Source: Bacteroidota bacterium (GTDB lineage: Bacteria > Bacteroidota > Bacteroidia > 2-12-FULL-35-15). Taken from it: a DNA stretch of 64,000 nucleotides. Shown here in pieces: positions 51,687 through 62,600 of the stretch; the first letter of the stretch is position 1; each line of letters starts with the position of its first letter. The position numbers and the translations under genes were made by a program. The notes below the pieces were generated by a model. That model was not told the origin of the DNA and ran no database searches. It saw only the letters and a list, made by a program, of their open reading frames with translations. The stretch spans positions 1 through 64,000 of the forward strand of contig CANJYB010000022.1 in NCBI GenBank assembly GCA_947479085.1. The letters are read 5' to 3'.

Positions 51687-52649
51687 TTAAGGGGCATCAA
51701 AACTGATTAGTTCAATATCAAAAACAAGTGTAGTATAAGGTTCTATTGGTCCGCCTCCATTTTCACCATAACCAAGATAGGGAGGAATAATCAACAGCGC
51801 TTTGGTTCCGGGATTCATTAACAGCAAAGCTTCTTCAAAGCCCGGAATCACCATCCCTTGCCCCATTGGAATATCAAGCGGTTCGAAGGGACGACCTTCA
51901 ACATCCATCCCTCCTTTCCGAGCAATTTCCTTATCTGAACTATCAAGTACTTTTCCGTCCATGGTGCGAAGTGTATAATTAACCTTAGCCTTGCATCCTT
52001 TTACCGGTTTACTTCCTGTACCCTTGGCTTGCTCAATATAATACAAACCACTGGTGGTAGGAGGAGTTGTAATATTATTCTTTAAAAGATACTCTTTACG
52101 TTGCAAGCTATCGGCCAGCTGGCGTGCTGCCAGGTAAGCTTGTCTTTGCTGGTCCTGCTCTGCCGATGCCTTGGCTGCAGAATCTTTGGAAATGATGTGA
52201 AGTAATTTGACATTGAAATTCAGTAATGAACCTTTCTCAAGGTAGTTCGGCATAAAAGGAGCACGAAAAGAAAGAAGGAAAACCGAATCAGTTGAAACAA
52301 GAAAACTCGCACTATCTCCCACAGTCATCATTCCCAGCCCTTGCTCAAAACTCCCTTTAAACTGAGACTTTTCGAGTGGAAACTCGATATAATTCTGTCC
52401 ATTGCGACTATCTCTTACAGAAGAATATAAAACAGAATCCTTATTTGTTTTATACCACATCGCTACTCTTACCACATCCCCTTCTTTAGGTTTTGTGCCG
52501 GTTTTGTTCTGGCTGTAAAAACGGTAAATCATCCCGTCTGTTGATTCAATATAACCCTGATGTAGTTTACTTTTCTTCGATTTGATTCCTTTTTGTCCAA
52601 AGGCTAACATCGATGTTATAATAAACAATAGTGTAAAAATGTTTTTCAT
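51687..52649 (-). CDS. FKBP-type peptidyl-prolyl cis-trans isomerase, exported
   Basis: 320 residues from ATG 52647-52649, where a signal peptide begins (MKNIFTLLFIITSMLAFGQ); the longer frame starts with non-signal residues. An N-terminal FKBP-like domain (about 35-150, YRFYSQNKTGTKPKEGDVV .. EQGLGMMTVGDSA) precedes a linker rich in Gln/Ala. The C-terminal FKBP domain (about 205-320) has KGCKAKVNYTLRTMDGKVLDSS, VIPGFEEALLLMNPGTKALL, IPPYLGYGENGGGPI and TTLVFDIELI. It catalyses prolyl isomerisation of periplasmic proteins. Single-gene unit. Confidence 0.9.
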   Translation of the reverse strand: MKNIFTLLFIITSMLAFGQKGIKSKKSKLHQGYIESTDGMIYRFYSQNKTGTKPKEGDVVRVAMWYKTNKDSVLYSSVRDSRNGQNYIEFPLEKSQFKGSFEQGLGMMTVGDSASFLVSTDSVFLLSFRAPFMPNYLEKGSLLNFNVKLLHIISKDSAAKASAEQDQQRQAYLAARQLADSLQRKEYLLKNNITTPPTTSGLYYIEQAKGTGSKPVKGCKAKVNYTLRTMDGKVLDSSDKEIARKGGMDVEGRPFEPLDIPMGQGMVIPGFEEALLLMNPGTKALLIIPPYLGYGENGGGPIEPYTTLVFDIELISFDAP

Positions 52650-52845
52650 ATTTTTTCTTTTAAGACACAACATTAAGAAATATTTAATTACCAATTATAA
52701 AATTATCAAATTCAATACCATTTATTACCGAAAAACTTTTTCCTTAACAAATCGCATTACTACCATCTAAGAATGGTTTAAAATAAATAACTTTACTTAA
52801 ATGGCATTCTATTGGATATGATTAAAAAAATCTAAACTTATAGCT

Positions 52846-53259
52846 ATGAAAATACTTTCACTATCTTTATTATTAACTTTTGTTCTTACCTTCTCTGTAT
52901 TATCATCAATCACTGCACAAACAAAAGATTCTGCAAAAATGGAACTGAACGAAATGGTCCATGATTTCGGAACCATTCACCAGAATGACGCCTGCACTTA
53001 CAATTTAAAAGTTACCAACATTGGAAACATTCCTTTAATCATTTTGAATGCAAGTACAACTTGTGGCTGCGATATGGCTACCTGGCCAAGAGAACCAATA
53101 CTGCCGGGCAAATCTGCATTTGTAAAGTACATATACGATTCGAACAGAATTGGTCACTTTGAAAAAACAATGAGTATTACCTCTAATGCTACTATACCCT
53201 CTATAATTGTTAAATTCAAAGGAATTGTATTACGCGCATCAGAGAAAGCAGAAGAATAA
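52846..53259 (+). CDS. DUF1573 domain protein
   Basis: 137 residues. Signal peptide 1-25 (SSITAQ). The core is one DUF1573 Ig-like (HYDIN/ASH-type) domain: VHDFGTIHQNDACTYNLKVTNIGNIPLIIL (about 38-67), then ASTTCGCDMATWPREPILPGKSAFVKYIYD (about 69-98) with the TTCGC cysteine motif, and GHFEKTMSITSNATIPSIIVKFKG. Exported, role unknown; these proteins are very common in Bacteroidota. Single gene between two A/T-rich gaps. Confidence 0.88.
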   Translation: MKILSLSLLLTFVLTFSVLSSITAQTKDSAKMELNEMVHDFGTIHQNDACTYNLKVTNIGNIPLIILNASTTCGCDMATWPREPILPGKSAFVKYIYDSNRIGHFEKTMSITSNATIPSIIVKFKGIVLRASEKAEE

Positions 53260-53330
53260 AAAGAATTTATTATTAATATTGGGTATTATATTGTTCTACA
53301 AGGTTGATTTATTTGCTTTCTGATAATTAT

Positions 53331-53338
53331 TATCTTTG
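53331..53338 (+). promoter_or_regulatory. -7 element TATCTTTG of the LtrA-like gene
   Basis: Perfect TAnnTTTG element 21 bp before the TTG start at 53359. Confidence 0.65.
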
Positions 53339-53358
53339 AAAACAAAATTTCAAAGCCA

Positions 53359-54561
53359 TTGAAACATAGTAAAACACCGGTATGGTGGGGAGCGCCAAAA
53401 AAGTTTTCGGAGAAAAGAGAAGAACGAAAAATAAGCTGGCTGGAATTATTTTATGACCTGGTATATGTTATTGCCATATCAAGAATAACTCACCACCTGG
53501 CTGTACACCATACCCTTTCGGGCCTACTTGACTATACTTATTTTTTCGGGATGATTTTCTGGGGTTGGGTAAATGGGAGTCTTCATCATGACATGCATGG
53601 CACCAGCGGGCTTCGTACCAGCCTGATGACGTTATGGCAAATGATGATAGTAGCTGCTTTGGTTATTACCGTTAGCAGTTCGCCCGAACATTTGGTATTT
53701 AATGCAACCATTGCAGTTATGGCTATGCAACTATTCATCACCTACCTCTGGTGGAGTGTTGGCATTTACGATAAAGAACACAGGAAACTAAACACACCCT
53801 ATACCGTTTTTTACCTTACCTCTTTTGCTTTGATGTTTCTTACTTTGTTCTTGCAACAGCCGTATGTTCGCATTGTGTTTTATATTGCTTTGCTATTAAA
53901 TTATCTGCCTCCCTTCATGTCTTTCTTTACTATGCGAAAAAGGGATATAGAATTTAATCTTTCTTCGAGCATGACGGAAAGACTAGGTTTGTTCACCATT
54001 ATTATTTTTGGTGAAGTGGTACTTGGAATAGTAAATGGGGTTATCGATCTGAATATTTTAAATCTTGATATATGGCTTTGTTTCGGGCTGGCGCTGCTTA
54101 TTGTTTTTGCTTTATGGTGGCTTTTCTTTACGCTTATCTCCGACCAATCCTGCAAAAAAGGAATCATTAAAAGTAGTTTGATGGAAATAATTTACATACC
54201 TACTTTAATGGCTTTGGGAATTATAGCTTTATCCTTTAGTGGTTTATTCCAAAGTTTCCTTCCAGTGCAAAACATTCCTATGAATTTAGTAAAAATGGGA
54301 TTTGGAATTTCTACTGCTGTGTTTATTGGTGGTATTACGCTTTTGTTATCACTCCTGGAGTATCCGCCTCATTATCTTGCTTTCAAAAAGAAAATTCAAC
54401 AACTCTTATTTGCTTCCATTGCATTGTTACTGACAATTACCTTCGCTGAATTACAACTTTCTTTGTTTGCCTATTTGTTCATCATTTTATCCATACTGCT
54501 TATTGTTATTGGATTATTAAACATGATATGGTATACCAAAATGAATAAGATAAAAGAGTAA
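53359..54561 (+). CDS. LtrA family (low temperature requirement) membrane protein
   Basis: 400 residues from a TTG start. The frame has no Met before the conserved N-terminus and the promoter lies 21 bp upstream, so TTG is preferred. WWGAPKKFSEKREERKISWLELFYDLVYVIAISRITHHLA (about 9-48) is the LtrA signature, followed by about twelve hydrophobic helices, including WGWVNGSLHHDMHG and TERLGLFTIIIFGEVVLGI (about 203-221). The biochemical function of the family is not known; it was named from a cold-growth phenotype in Listeria. Single-gene unit ended by a bidirectional terminator. Confidence 0.88.
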   Translation: MKHSKTPVWWGAPKKFSEKREERKISWLELFYDLVYVIAISRITHHLAVHHTLSGLLDYTYFFGMIFWGWVNGSLHHDMHGTSGLRTSLMTLWQMMIVAALVITVSSSPEHLVFNATIAVMAMQLFITYLWWSVGIYDKEHRKLNTPYTVFYLTSFALMFLTLFLQQPYVRIVFYIALLLNYLPPFMSFFTMRKRDIEFNLSSSMTERLGLFTIIIFGEVVLGIVNGVIDLNILNLDIWLCFGLALLIVFALWWLFFTLISDQSCKKGIIKSSLMEIIYIPTLMALGIIALSFSGLFQSFLPVQNIPMNLVKMGFGISTAVFIGGITLLLSLLEYPPHYLAFKKKIQQLLFASIALLLTITFAELQLSLFAYLFIILSILLIVIGLLNMIWYTKMNKIKE

Positions 54562-54575
54562 TGTAAGTATATGAA

Positions 54576-54609
54576 AAAACTCCTTCCTGTTTTACTAGGA
54601 AGGAGTTTT
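54576..54609. terminator. Bidirectional terminator
   Basis: AAAACTCCTTCCT..AGGAAGGAGTTTT between the LtrA gene and the convergent T9SS gene. Confidence 0.9.
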
Positions 54610-54648
54610 CATTTCAGTCTTTCTTTCGAAAATTAAAAAATTACTGTT

Positions 54649-57600
54649 TTATTGTTTCACTAAAGTTTGTGAATAAATAGTATTAGCATCGTTATCAATC
54701 AATCTCACGAAATACATTCCTGCTTCGTAATTTGAGATAGAGTTTGTTAGGGTGCTGGTACCTTTTGTCATTTGATGTTTTTCGTTGATAATTAAATTTC
54801 CGATAACATCATATACCTGAACAGTTATTACCTCATCTACATCAGTAGTTACATCAATTTTAAATTCTGATGAAGTCGGGTTAGGATAAACAGCTGAAAT
54901 TGTGTTTGCTCCTGTTTCTGTTAAAGTAAACATTGCACTTGATGTATGGCAATAAGTAATTCCCGTAGATCTATAAGCACTGGTATCATTGCAGGTATTT
55001 GAAGACCTAACTTTAACAATTCCTGAACCAGATGTTCCTGTAGCAGGTCCTGTAACAGTAATTGAAGATGTTCCTTGTCCACTGGTGATGGTCCAGCTGG
55101 TTACAGCAAGAGACCAGGTATAAGTATAACCTGCACCTAATGAAGGAACAGAATAGGTTGCAGTAGTCATTCCGCAAAGATTAGAAGGACCTGTCATTAA
55201 TCCTGGTTGAGCAGCACCTGTAGTAACAGCAAGTGTTTTATAAGCACCTGTTCCACAAGCATTAACTGCTGCTGCTGAAATGCTACCACTTCCACCGTTT
55301 AAAGCAACGGTAACAGAAGTTCCTGTATTTGAACCTATAATAGTTCCTATGCCGGATACTGTCCAGTTATATCCTGTTACATTTGTGAATGAAGGAATAG
55401 AATAAGTTGCAGTTGACATTCCGCATACACGAGTCGGCCCGGAAATAGATACCGGTTTTAATGGAGCTGAACCTGTTACAAATAAAGTTTTTCCCGGTAC
55501 ATAACCACAATTATTAATTCCTGTTACCTGAATTTTTCCTGAAACAAAAGTACTTGCAATAGCAACAGTAATGGCTGTTGTTCCCGCTCCTGATGTTACT
55601 GTCATTCCGGCTGGAACATTCCACACATAACTTGTTGCACCATATAAAGCGGAAATAGAATAGTTTGCAGTATTCAAATTACAAACAGTTACAGGACCAT
55701 AAATTGTATCGGCCTGTTGTGGTTTAAAGGTAACATACAAATTGCTTGATGAACTTGTTCCGCAAGAATTAGTTGCTGTTGCAGTTATGTCGCCCACAGG
55801 ACCACCTAACACATGAACATTAATTGAAGTAGTACCTTGTCCTGAAAGTATTGTCATACCATTTGCTCCTGTAGGAACTGTCCAAGTGTAAGAAGTAGCG
55901 GTTGCTACAGCAGCAATAGAATAAACAGCATCTGTCATTCCGCATACCACGCTTGGTCCGGATATACTTCCCGGAGTTGCAGGAGCAGCATTACACAATA
56001 AAGAACAACCCATTGATGGCTGAAAACCATTGTTTGCATTTCCACCTAAGTCAGTACCACTTGTTAAAAATGGACTGTAAACAAAATTTGCAGAACCTAG
56101 TCCAAGAATTTCTGGTTGTCCTCCTGGTGCAGCAGCTGTGCCACCATATGCAACCGGAATTTGAGCAGCATAACCTGGCTCAGTGCTATTTGCAGTACTT
56201 ACAGTTGGAGGATTAGATCCAAACCAATTGCAGGTAAAGTTTTTCATGTTAGTTGTTCCCGGAGTTGGTAATGAACCACCAGCCTGACGGTCTACTATTT
56301 CTCCGTACCAGTTACCACTTAAATCATTGCTGCTGAAATCGCTGTTTAAAGCTGATTGTACTGGTATGTTTGTTCCACCGCTTGCATCAAGAAATAAGAT
56401 TCCCACTGTCCAGTTATTAGTAATGAAATTTTGCATAGCCAAAGTGCTATCTGTTTGATTTCTGAAAACAAGACCTGTTCTGTTAGAAGTAATAGTGTTG
56501 TTATGGATGTTATTTCCATTACTATTATTAATATCGATACCTGTTCTGTTTCCTGTAATTTGGTTATTTCTTATTTCCGCATTGTTAGTTTGACCTTGAA
56601 TAGAAATTCCAGCCGTATTTAAATTTGGATTGTTCCAATCAGTAGTATTATTGCCATCACGAGTGATAGTGAAACCATCAATTATTACGTTACTTGCTGC
56701 AACCGAAATTGCCGAAGTGCTTCCCCCTATTGGTCCGCTGATGGTTGTAGAAGTCATACCTGCGCCCATTAGTGTTACTTGTTTGTTAACAGTAATATCC
56801 TCATTATAAGAACCTGAATTAACATTTACTGTGTAACCTGCAGAAGCAGCATCTATACCACGCTGTATGCTCGCAACTGTTGTTGCAGGAGATACAAAAC
56901 TATTCATTGTTACGTAATCATTATTTGCTTTAACCATTACATATCCTAAACCACTTGCATCAATGCTGTGTGTGATTTTATCTCCTAATGAAAATAAATT
57001 AGTAAGAGAAAGTACAGTAGGCAATTGCAAACCTGCACCCATATCGTATTTATTATTTCTTGCATCCAGATTAGGAGTCCAATACGCCATAGTGGTTAAC
57101 GACCCTGCACCTGCTCCAATTATTGAAGTATATGCCGGAAATGTTGCACCACTGCTTGTTCCGGTTTGAGAATCCAAATAAATAACCTTTGCTATTCCAG
57201 CATTAAAATTATTTTCGTTAGATAATGAACCAATAACAAATGTTCCGAAAGAAGCATTATCATTGTCGTGATTATAGAACCCCAACGCTGTACCTCCAAG
57301 AGTTCCTGAAACATTGAATGTATTGTTGATAATTGTTGCATCTATTGGAATTTGAAGCACCACACTTGAACTGGTAGCAATTACTTTCGTATTCACAGTA
57401 ATGTGATGATAAGTAGTTGAGTTAGCCAATGGAGTAAATGTATTATTGTTGATAGATACATTTTTGTAATTCTCCAAACTGATTCCCCAGTTGTGTCCGG
57501 TAAAGGTATTTCCCGAAACAACAGTAACTTTGTTTTCCTGGTTATCTAATAACCTTAATGCGGAAGTATAAGAACTACCGAAAGTTCCATTAAAAGTATT

Positions 57601-58437
57601 ACCTGTAACAGTAATATTTCCTGCTCCTGCATTATAATCAGCTAAATCTACACCACCACCGTTAATGTTATTATTCGTAACATTGATATCTCCGGCTCCG
57701 CCAAAACGTGCTTCTATATCCTGGCTGATAGATTGAATAGTGTTCAGCGTAAATGTACCCCCACCTTCATCTGTAGCTATACCATCGCGAAATCCGGCAT
57801 CATCAGCAGTACCAGGAGTATTATCTACACCATAATTGTAGGTAATAATATTTCCATGGATTAACACAACCGGATTAACAGAATTTAATCTGTAAGCACC
57901 ATAGTTAATATTAATAGCATTACGTAATCCAAAAGCTACGGTAGTAGGCGCAGATCTGTAAGGATTAATGTTATTGTTTCTAACCGTTAAGTTGTTAAGT
58001 GTTGCTGAACTTGCAACAATGGCACTACCTATGTTAGTTACATTCACTTCAAAGTCCAATCCTTCTATTGTAACATTTGGCGATACAATTTCAAACTCTG
58101 TTTTTTTACCACTTACTAATGCACTTACTCCAGTAAAATTAATAATCGGTTTCGGTCCGATTAAATTTTTGATGGAGACTTCTTTGTTGACAAGTACCTG
58201 CTCGTTATACGTGCCGGCATCCACAAAAATAACATCTCCGTTGCTAGCCATAGCAATGGCATGAGTAATACTTGCAAAGGGGGTCGCAGAACTTCCCGAA
58301 TTGCCATCATTTCCAACAGCCGTGGTGTACACATCGCCTGTCATGTTGTTGTCGTTCACATACCACGTGGTGGCACCAGCACTTGTTGCAAAAAGCAACG
58401 CAGCGGGAACGATTAATTTTCTTAAATTTTTCTTCAT
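54649..58437 (-). CDS. T9SS-secreted protein with two beta-helix domains and Ig/PKD-like repeats
   Basis: 1262 residues. Signal peptide 1-22 (TSAGATTWYVND cleavage region). Two right-handed parallel beta-helix domains: about 25-500 (SSATPFASITHAIAMASNGDV, IEGLDFEVN, INNNTFTPL) and about 535-745 (TTVASIQRGIDAASAGYTV, NAEIRNNQITGNRTGIDINN, GNNIHNNTITSNRTGLVFRN). Four or five Ig/PKD-like repeats follow (about 835-1170), each with ISGPxxVCGMTxAxYSI and YTWTV. The C-terminus is a T9SS sorting domain (SAVYPNPTSSEFKIDV .. AGMYFVRLIDN). The beta-helices resemble pectate-lyase-like or adhesin folds, so a glycan-binding or -cleaving surface role is plausible. Confidence 0.88.
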   Translation of the reverse strand: MKKNLRKLIVPAALLFATSAGATTWYVNDNNMTGDVYTTAVGNDGNSGSSATPFASITHAIAMASNGDVIFVDAGTYNEQVLVNKEVSIKNLIGPKPIINFTGVSALVSGKKTEFEIVSPNVTIEGLDFEVNVTNIGSAIVASSATLNNLTVRNNNINPYRSAPTTVAFGLRNAININYGAYRLNSVNPVVLIHGNIITYNYGVDNTPGTADDAGFRDGIATDEGGGTFTLNTIQSISQDIEARFGGAGDINVTNNNINGGGVDLADYNAGAGNITVTGNTFNGTFGSSYTSALRLLDNQENKVTVVSGNTFTGHNWGISLENYKNVSINNNTFTPLANSTTYHHITVNTKVIATSSSVVLQIPIDATIINNTFNVSGTLGGTALGFYNHDNDNASFGTFVIGSLSNENNFNAGIAKVIYLDSQTGTSSGATFPAYTSIIGAGAGSLTTMAYWTPNLDARNNKYDMGAGLQLPTVLSLTNLFSLGDKITHSIDASGLGYVMVKANNDYVTMNSFVSPATTVASIQRGIDAASAGYTVNVNSGSYNEDITVNKQVTLMGAGMTSTTISGPIGGSTSAISVAASNVIIDGFTITRDGNNTTDWNNPNLNTAGISIQGQTNNAEIRNNQITGNRTGIDINNSNGNNIHNNTITSNRTGLVFRNQTDSTLAMQNFITNNWTVGILFLDASGGTNIPVQSALNSDFSSNDLSGNWYGEIVDRQAGGSLPTPGTTNMKNFTCNWFGSNPPTVSTANSTEPGYAAQIPVAYGGTAAAPGGQPEILGLGSANFVYSPFLTSGTDLGGNANNGFQPSMGCSLLCNAAPATPGSISGPSVVCGMTDAVYSIAAVATATSYTWTVPTGANGMTILSGQGTTSINVHVLGGPVGDITATATNSCGTSSSSNLYVTFKPQQADTIYGPVTVCNLNTANYSISALYGATSYVWNVPAGMTVTSGAGTTAITVAIASTFVSGKIQVTGINNCGYVPGKTLFVTGSAPLKPVSISGPTRVCGMSTATYSIPSFTNVTGYNWTVSGIGTIIGSNTGTSVTVALNGGSGSISAAAVNACGTGAYKTLAVTTGAAQPGLMTGPSNLCGMTTATYSVPSLGAGYTYTWSLAVTSWTITSGQGTSSITVTGPATGTSGSGIVKVRSSNTCNDTSAYRSTGITYCHTSSAMFTLTETGANTISAVYPNPTSSEFKIDVTTDVDEVITVQVYDVIGNLIINEKHQMTKGTSTLTNSISNYEAGMYFVRLIDNDANTIYSQTLVKQ

Positions 58438-58606
58438 TTTTTTTGTTTTAAGGGTTAATAATTTATTTTAGTTTCTGAATTAATTTTCAGGGTACAAAAG
58501 TCCGTTCATTTAATTTTTAAGGTATTGTATAATAAAATAAAAATATTGCATCATTTTTTATTGAGCGTATAAAGCATCGATTTAAAGCATGTTATGCCAA
58601 AACATT

Positions 58607-58614
58607 TATCTTTG
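58607..58614 (+). promoter_or_regulatory. -7 element TATCTTTG of the SpoU-family gene
   Basis: Perfect TAnnTTTG element 25 bp before the TTG start at 58639. Confidence 0.65.
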
Positions 58615-58638
58615 CGTTTTATAACTTATATTTAAAAT

Positions 58639-59328
58639 TTGAAAACTATTACATTAACCAACGAACTCATTAATTACCTTTCTCAATTTATCTCTGAATC
58701 ACGAAGAGCTAAGTTTGATGAAGTACTTAATTTCCGCACACGACATATTACCATTGTTTTAGAAGATTTATATCAACCACATAATGCCTCTGCAGTATTG
58801 CGTTCATGCGATATTTTTGGTATACAGGATATTCACATCATCGAAAACAAACATGCTTATACCGTTAATAAAGACATTGCCATGGGATCTCCCAAATGGC
58901 TGAACCTGCATAAATACCGAAACAAGGAAAATAACTCGCTTGCATGTATTAACACCTTAAAAGAAAAAGGATACCGAATCATCGCTACCTCTCCCAACGA
59001 AAGTGCCTGCACCATTGATGATTTACCGGTAGATAAACCATTGGCTTTATTTTTCGGAACTGAATTAACCGGTATTTCGGAAACAGTGGTGGACCATGCC
59101 GAAGAGCTGGTAAAAATACCTATGTATGGCTTTACCGAAAGTTTTAATATTTCTGTTTCTGCCGCATTGTGCCTACGCTCGCTGACGGAAAAACTTCATA
59201 AATCGGAAGTGAACTGGCACCTGAATGATGATGAAAAGGAGGAGTTGTTGTTAAGATGGTTGCGAAACAGCATCCGGAAAGTAGATTTAATTGAAAAGGA
59301 TTTTTTAGAAAAGAAGCAGCAGGGTTAA
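58639..59328 (+). CDS. SpoU/TrmH-family RNA 2'-O-methyltransferase
   Basis: 229 residues from a TTG start; the first in-frame ATG is at about residue 81, inside the conserved domain. The SpoU fold has its three motifs: ITIVLEDLYQPHNASAVLRSCDIFG (about 33-57, motif 1 with Asn and Arg), PLALFFGTELTGISE (about 132-146, motif 2) and PMYGFTESFNISVSAALCL (about 157-175, motif 3). A C-terminal helical extension (HLNDDEKEELLLRWLRNS) matches TrmH for tRNA Gm18. The substrate, tRNA or rRNA, is not proven by the sequence. It precedes the THX gene on the same strand. Confidence 0.88.
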   Translation: MKTITLTNELINYLSQFISESRRAKFDEVLNFRTRHITIVLEDLYQPHNASAVLRSCDIFGIQDIHIIENKHAYTVNKDIAMGSPKWLNLHKYRNKENNSLACINTLKEKGYRIIATSPNESACTIDDLPVDKPLALFFGTELTGISETVVDHAEELVKIPMYGFTESFNISVSAALCLRSLTEKLHKSEVNWHLNDDEKEELLLRWLRNSIRKVDLIEKDFLEKKQQG

Positions 59329-59381
59329 CACTTAAAATTCAAGTTTGAGTTGTTAAGTTTTGTAGTTATTTAAATTTAGCG

Positions 59382-59389
59382 TACGTTTG
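59382..59389 (+). promoter_or_regulatory. -7 element TACGTTTG of the THX gene
   Basis: TAnnTTTG match 36 bp before the THX start. Confidence 0.6.
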
Positions 59390-59424
59390 TAGTCGAAATT
59401 AACTAATAAAAACAAAAATACATT

Positions 59425-59631
59425 ATGGGAAAAGGTGATAAAAAAAGCCGCAAAGGTAAAATAACAATGGGTTCTTACGGAGTTTCAAGACCCAGAAAAA
59501 AATCAACTGCTAAAGTTGCTCCAAAAGTTGCTGCCCCAAAAGCAGCTAAGGCAGAAGGTGCAACAAAAGTAGCTCCGAAAAAAGCAGCTAAAAAAGCAGC
59601 TAAAAAAGCAGCTAAAAAAACCGAAGAATAA
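59425..59631 (+). CDS. 30S ribosomal protein THX
   Basis: 68 residues. The core, MGKGDKKSRKGKITMGSYGV followed by SRPRKK (1-26), is the THX (Thx/S31e-like) signature that lies at the 30S head. Thermus THX is only about 26 residues long; here it is followed by a 40-residue Ala/Lys tail (KAAKKAAKKAAKK near 52-64), common in Bacteroidota. The tail could contact rRNA. Own promoter upstream; a strong terminator follows, so it is probably a short, highly expressed transcript. Confidence 0.9.
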   Translation: MGKGDKKSRKGKITMGSYGVSRPRKKSTAKVAPKVAAPKAAKAEGATKVAPKKAAKKAAKKAAKKTEE

Positions 59632-59652
59632 TAGTTTTCTTTTTATTGAACT

Positions 59653-59690
59653 AAAAACCCTTTGCATTAATAATGCAAAGGGTTTTATTT
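59653..59690. terminator. Terminator between THX and the TamB-like gene
   Basis: CCCTTTGCATTA-a-TAATGCAAAGGG, a 12-bp perfect stem flanked by an A-run and TTTTATTTT. It serves both strands; the stop codon of the minus-strand gene (59685-59687) lies in its T-rich edge. Confidence 0.92.
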
Positions 59691-62600
59691 TGAAATCTCC
59701 TCCTTTTTCTTCTTTTTAGGCTTAACCGCATTCAAATAACGAAGAAACAAATCTCCAATAAAGTCAAACTCTTCCCTGTAAAATATACCAACACCTTGCG
59801 TATACGGTCCGGAGGCATATTGATTACTTGAATTATCGTTTGCTTTATTAAATGCCTTCACCCTTATCTTTCCATCATCTGTTAATTTATATTCCACATT
59901 CACATCCCCGATGATGTTATTCGTATTCTGGTTATTGGTACTTTGGCTATTACTCACATTTCCGTCAATCGTAAGTTTATCATCAAATAACTGGGTGGAA
60001 AGGGCAAGGCCCAATTCTTCTTTACTGATGGCATCTCCCGGGCGATAATTTACCCCCACATCAAAATCCTTACTCACTTTACTTAACATATTGCTTAGTT
60101 GATTTGACAACAACTCACTGCTGTTAGCACCAGCTGCAGAACCCACAGTAGGCCCTCCAACCGAATTGGTCAACTGATAAGGAGTAACGAAACTATTAAG
60201 AATAAGCAATGAAAACACCTGACGGTTTCGCTCTGCATCTGTATTGATATAACTTAGTACCGTTTGTCGTTTGTCAGCATCTACAGTTGGCAGACCAATA
60301 TCAAAATTAATTTCAGGAGATAATAAATCACCGGTCATTAATAGTTTTAAATCAACCGGAAATCTTTTTTTCATGTTACTGGTCGAATCTTCCGGGAAGA
60401 AAGGTTTTAATGAAGCACGCGCTTTGTACACAGCAGATAAATTCATATCGGCTTTGTAAGGTATTCCGCTCCAGCGAATGGTTCCTCCTTTTTCCAGTTC
60501 AAATCGTTTATTAATGATGTTCTGAAGAGTAAATAAATAATCCCCGTTATCAATTACGTAATCACCATACATTTTAAAATCACCTTTGGAACTGATGTTT
60601 AAGTTAATCGTTCCTGTTCCTCTTGCTTTAATAATATCTCCCACCTTCTGATCAAAAATTAATTGAACTTCGGCATCGGGAGTAACATCCAGGTCGAAAT
60701 TCAAAGTAAGACCACCTAACTTAACTTTATAGTCATCTTTAATTTTAATGGTGCTATCTTTTTTAACATACGTAACAAAATTACTTTCGCTTATTTCTGA
60801 TTGTTTAGAAAGAGGAATATAAAACTTGGTTAATTCCGTTTTCGAATTCAGCCTGAATTTATCCGCTCTGTCACCTGGAGTTATTTTTTCGGTCCTTACA
60901 TTTGCATCTATCCGGATGTTATCGGTATAACCAAATATATTCACTATACCTGTTATGTAGGCCTTTCCGTAATAAGAACTGTTATCTGCCTCGCTAGTAT
61001 TCAGACACATAAACTTGTTTGCCTGAATGTCAAAATCAAGCTGAAAGTTCTTGAAATTATCATGATATACCTTTCCTCTCACCAATGCTGTATTTCCGTT
61101 ATCATCATACACTGTCATGTTTTCGACACCAAATGAATTATTATTAACCACTACATTTTGTGAGAAATTATATTTTGTATTCAGGTAATCAACTGTAATA
61201 TTCTTTGCATTTACATTTACAATTCCTGACAACTCCGGCTTTTTTAATGAACCTTTTATTTTTAGTTTTCCTGCAAAGAAACCTTTGAATTTAGAACAAT
61301 ACTGCTTTACAAAAGGCTCGAACAAATCCATGCGCAATGCTTCCATGTTTATATCCATGTCCAGGTTATTTTCCTCTTTTTTAGGATAATAATATCCTGA
61401 AAAAACAATATTGGGAACAATGCCTAAGGTAAATGAGCCATTCATTTTCAAAGCCTGTGTAGGATTATCCCAAGTAGTTTTAATGTTTCCATCTCCCAGT
61501 TCGTTTTCGTTTATAAATACGGATTTAAAAACATTATCACTCGAGAAAACAAGATCATGATAAAAATCGGTAAAGGTAGAAGCTCCGTCAATTGTTCCTT
61601 TTAGTGTTACTCCTTTACCCTTAGTAAATAAATTTGCATTGGCAAGGTTGAAATTGGTAAGCAGCAATTTCAATTCATCCATTTTATTTTGCGATACAAT
61701 TCCATTCAAAGAAAAGGATTGATTCCCATGCTCAAATGTTACAGAGTTCACCGCAATATGACTGGTATCAATTAATATCTCGTTGTCTTTATCAATGGCC
61801 CATGCCGAATCGGCCACAATAAATACAGAAGGGAGTATTTTAAACTTTATCGATTTATCAGTGTGGATATTCAGAAATGCTTTTATATCTCCTTTGTAAT
61901 TGTTCTTTGTTTTATTATCCCACGTTAAAGCCAGATTTACACTATCGGCATGCGTTTGAGTGCTGATATTAAAATCGGTTAACCAGCTGCTGTCAGAAGT
62001 ATATAAGCGTGCACAGCCCGTTTCGAAATCCATCAGTCCGTTTGTTTTCAAATCCATGTGCCAGTCTTTTATTTCAAAACCTTTTACCATCAACTTATCC
62101 GAATTTCCCTTTATTACCAAGTGATTGGTTGCCGAGTTAAAATTCCCTTTAATTAAAGTGGAAGGAGCTATTTTTATATCAGGAGCAAACAGGCGGGTGA
62201 CTGCATCTGTTTTTTTAAACAGGAAATTATAATCAAAATTCTGTGGAATAATTGTTTTGGCATACACTGTGCTTCTGAAATAGGAAGGCAAGTATTTACT
62301 TAATAAATATTCTATAGAAAGTGGCATGTCCAGAATTTTAAATGTTCCGTTTATTTTAGCATCCAGGAAATCTGAATTCAATCGTATGGATTTGCTTCCC
62401 TTTTCTTCTTCCGTAACAAGGTTAAACACCGACATTTTATACACTTCATTTTTTCGTTTATAGATGGTATTATCAAAGTTTATCTGACCTATCAGGTTAT
62501 CAATGTTATTTCCAGTTACATCTACTATTACCTGGGTCGAAAGGTTGGTTCTTGTTGTATCTTTTATAAAATGCAAAGCACCGAGGTCCGCATTATTTAC

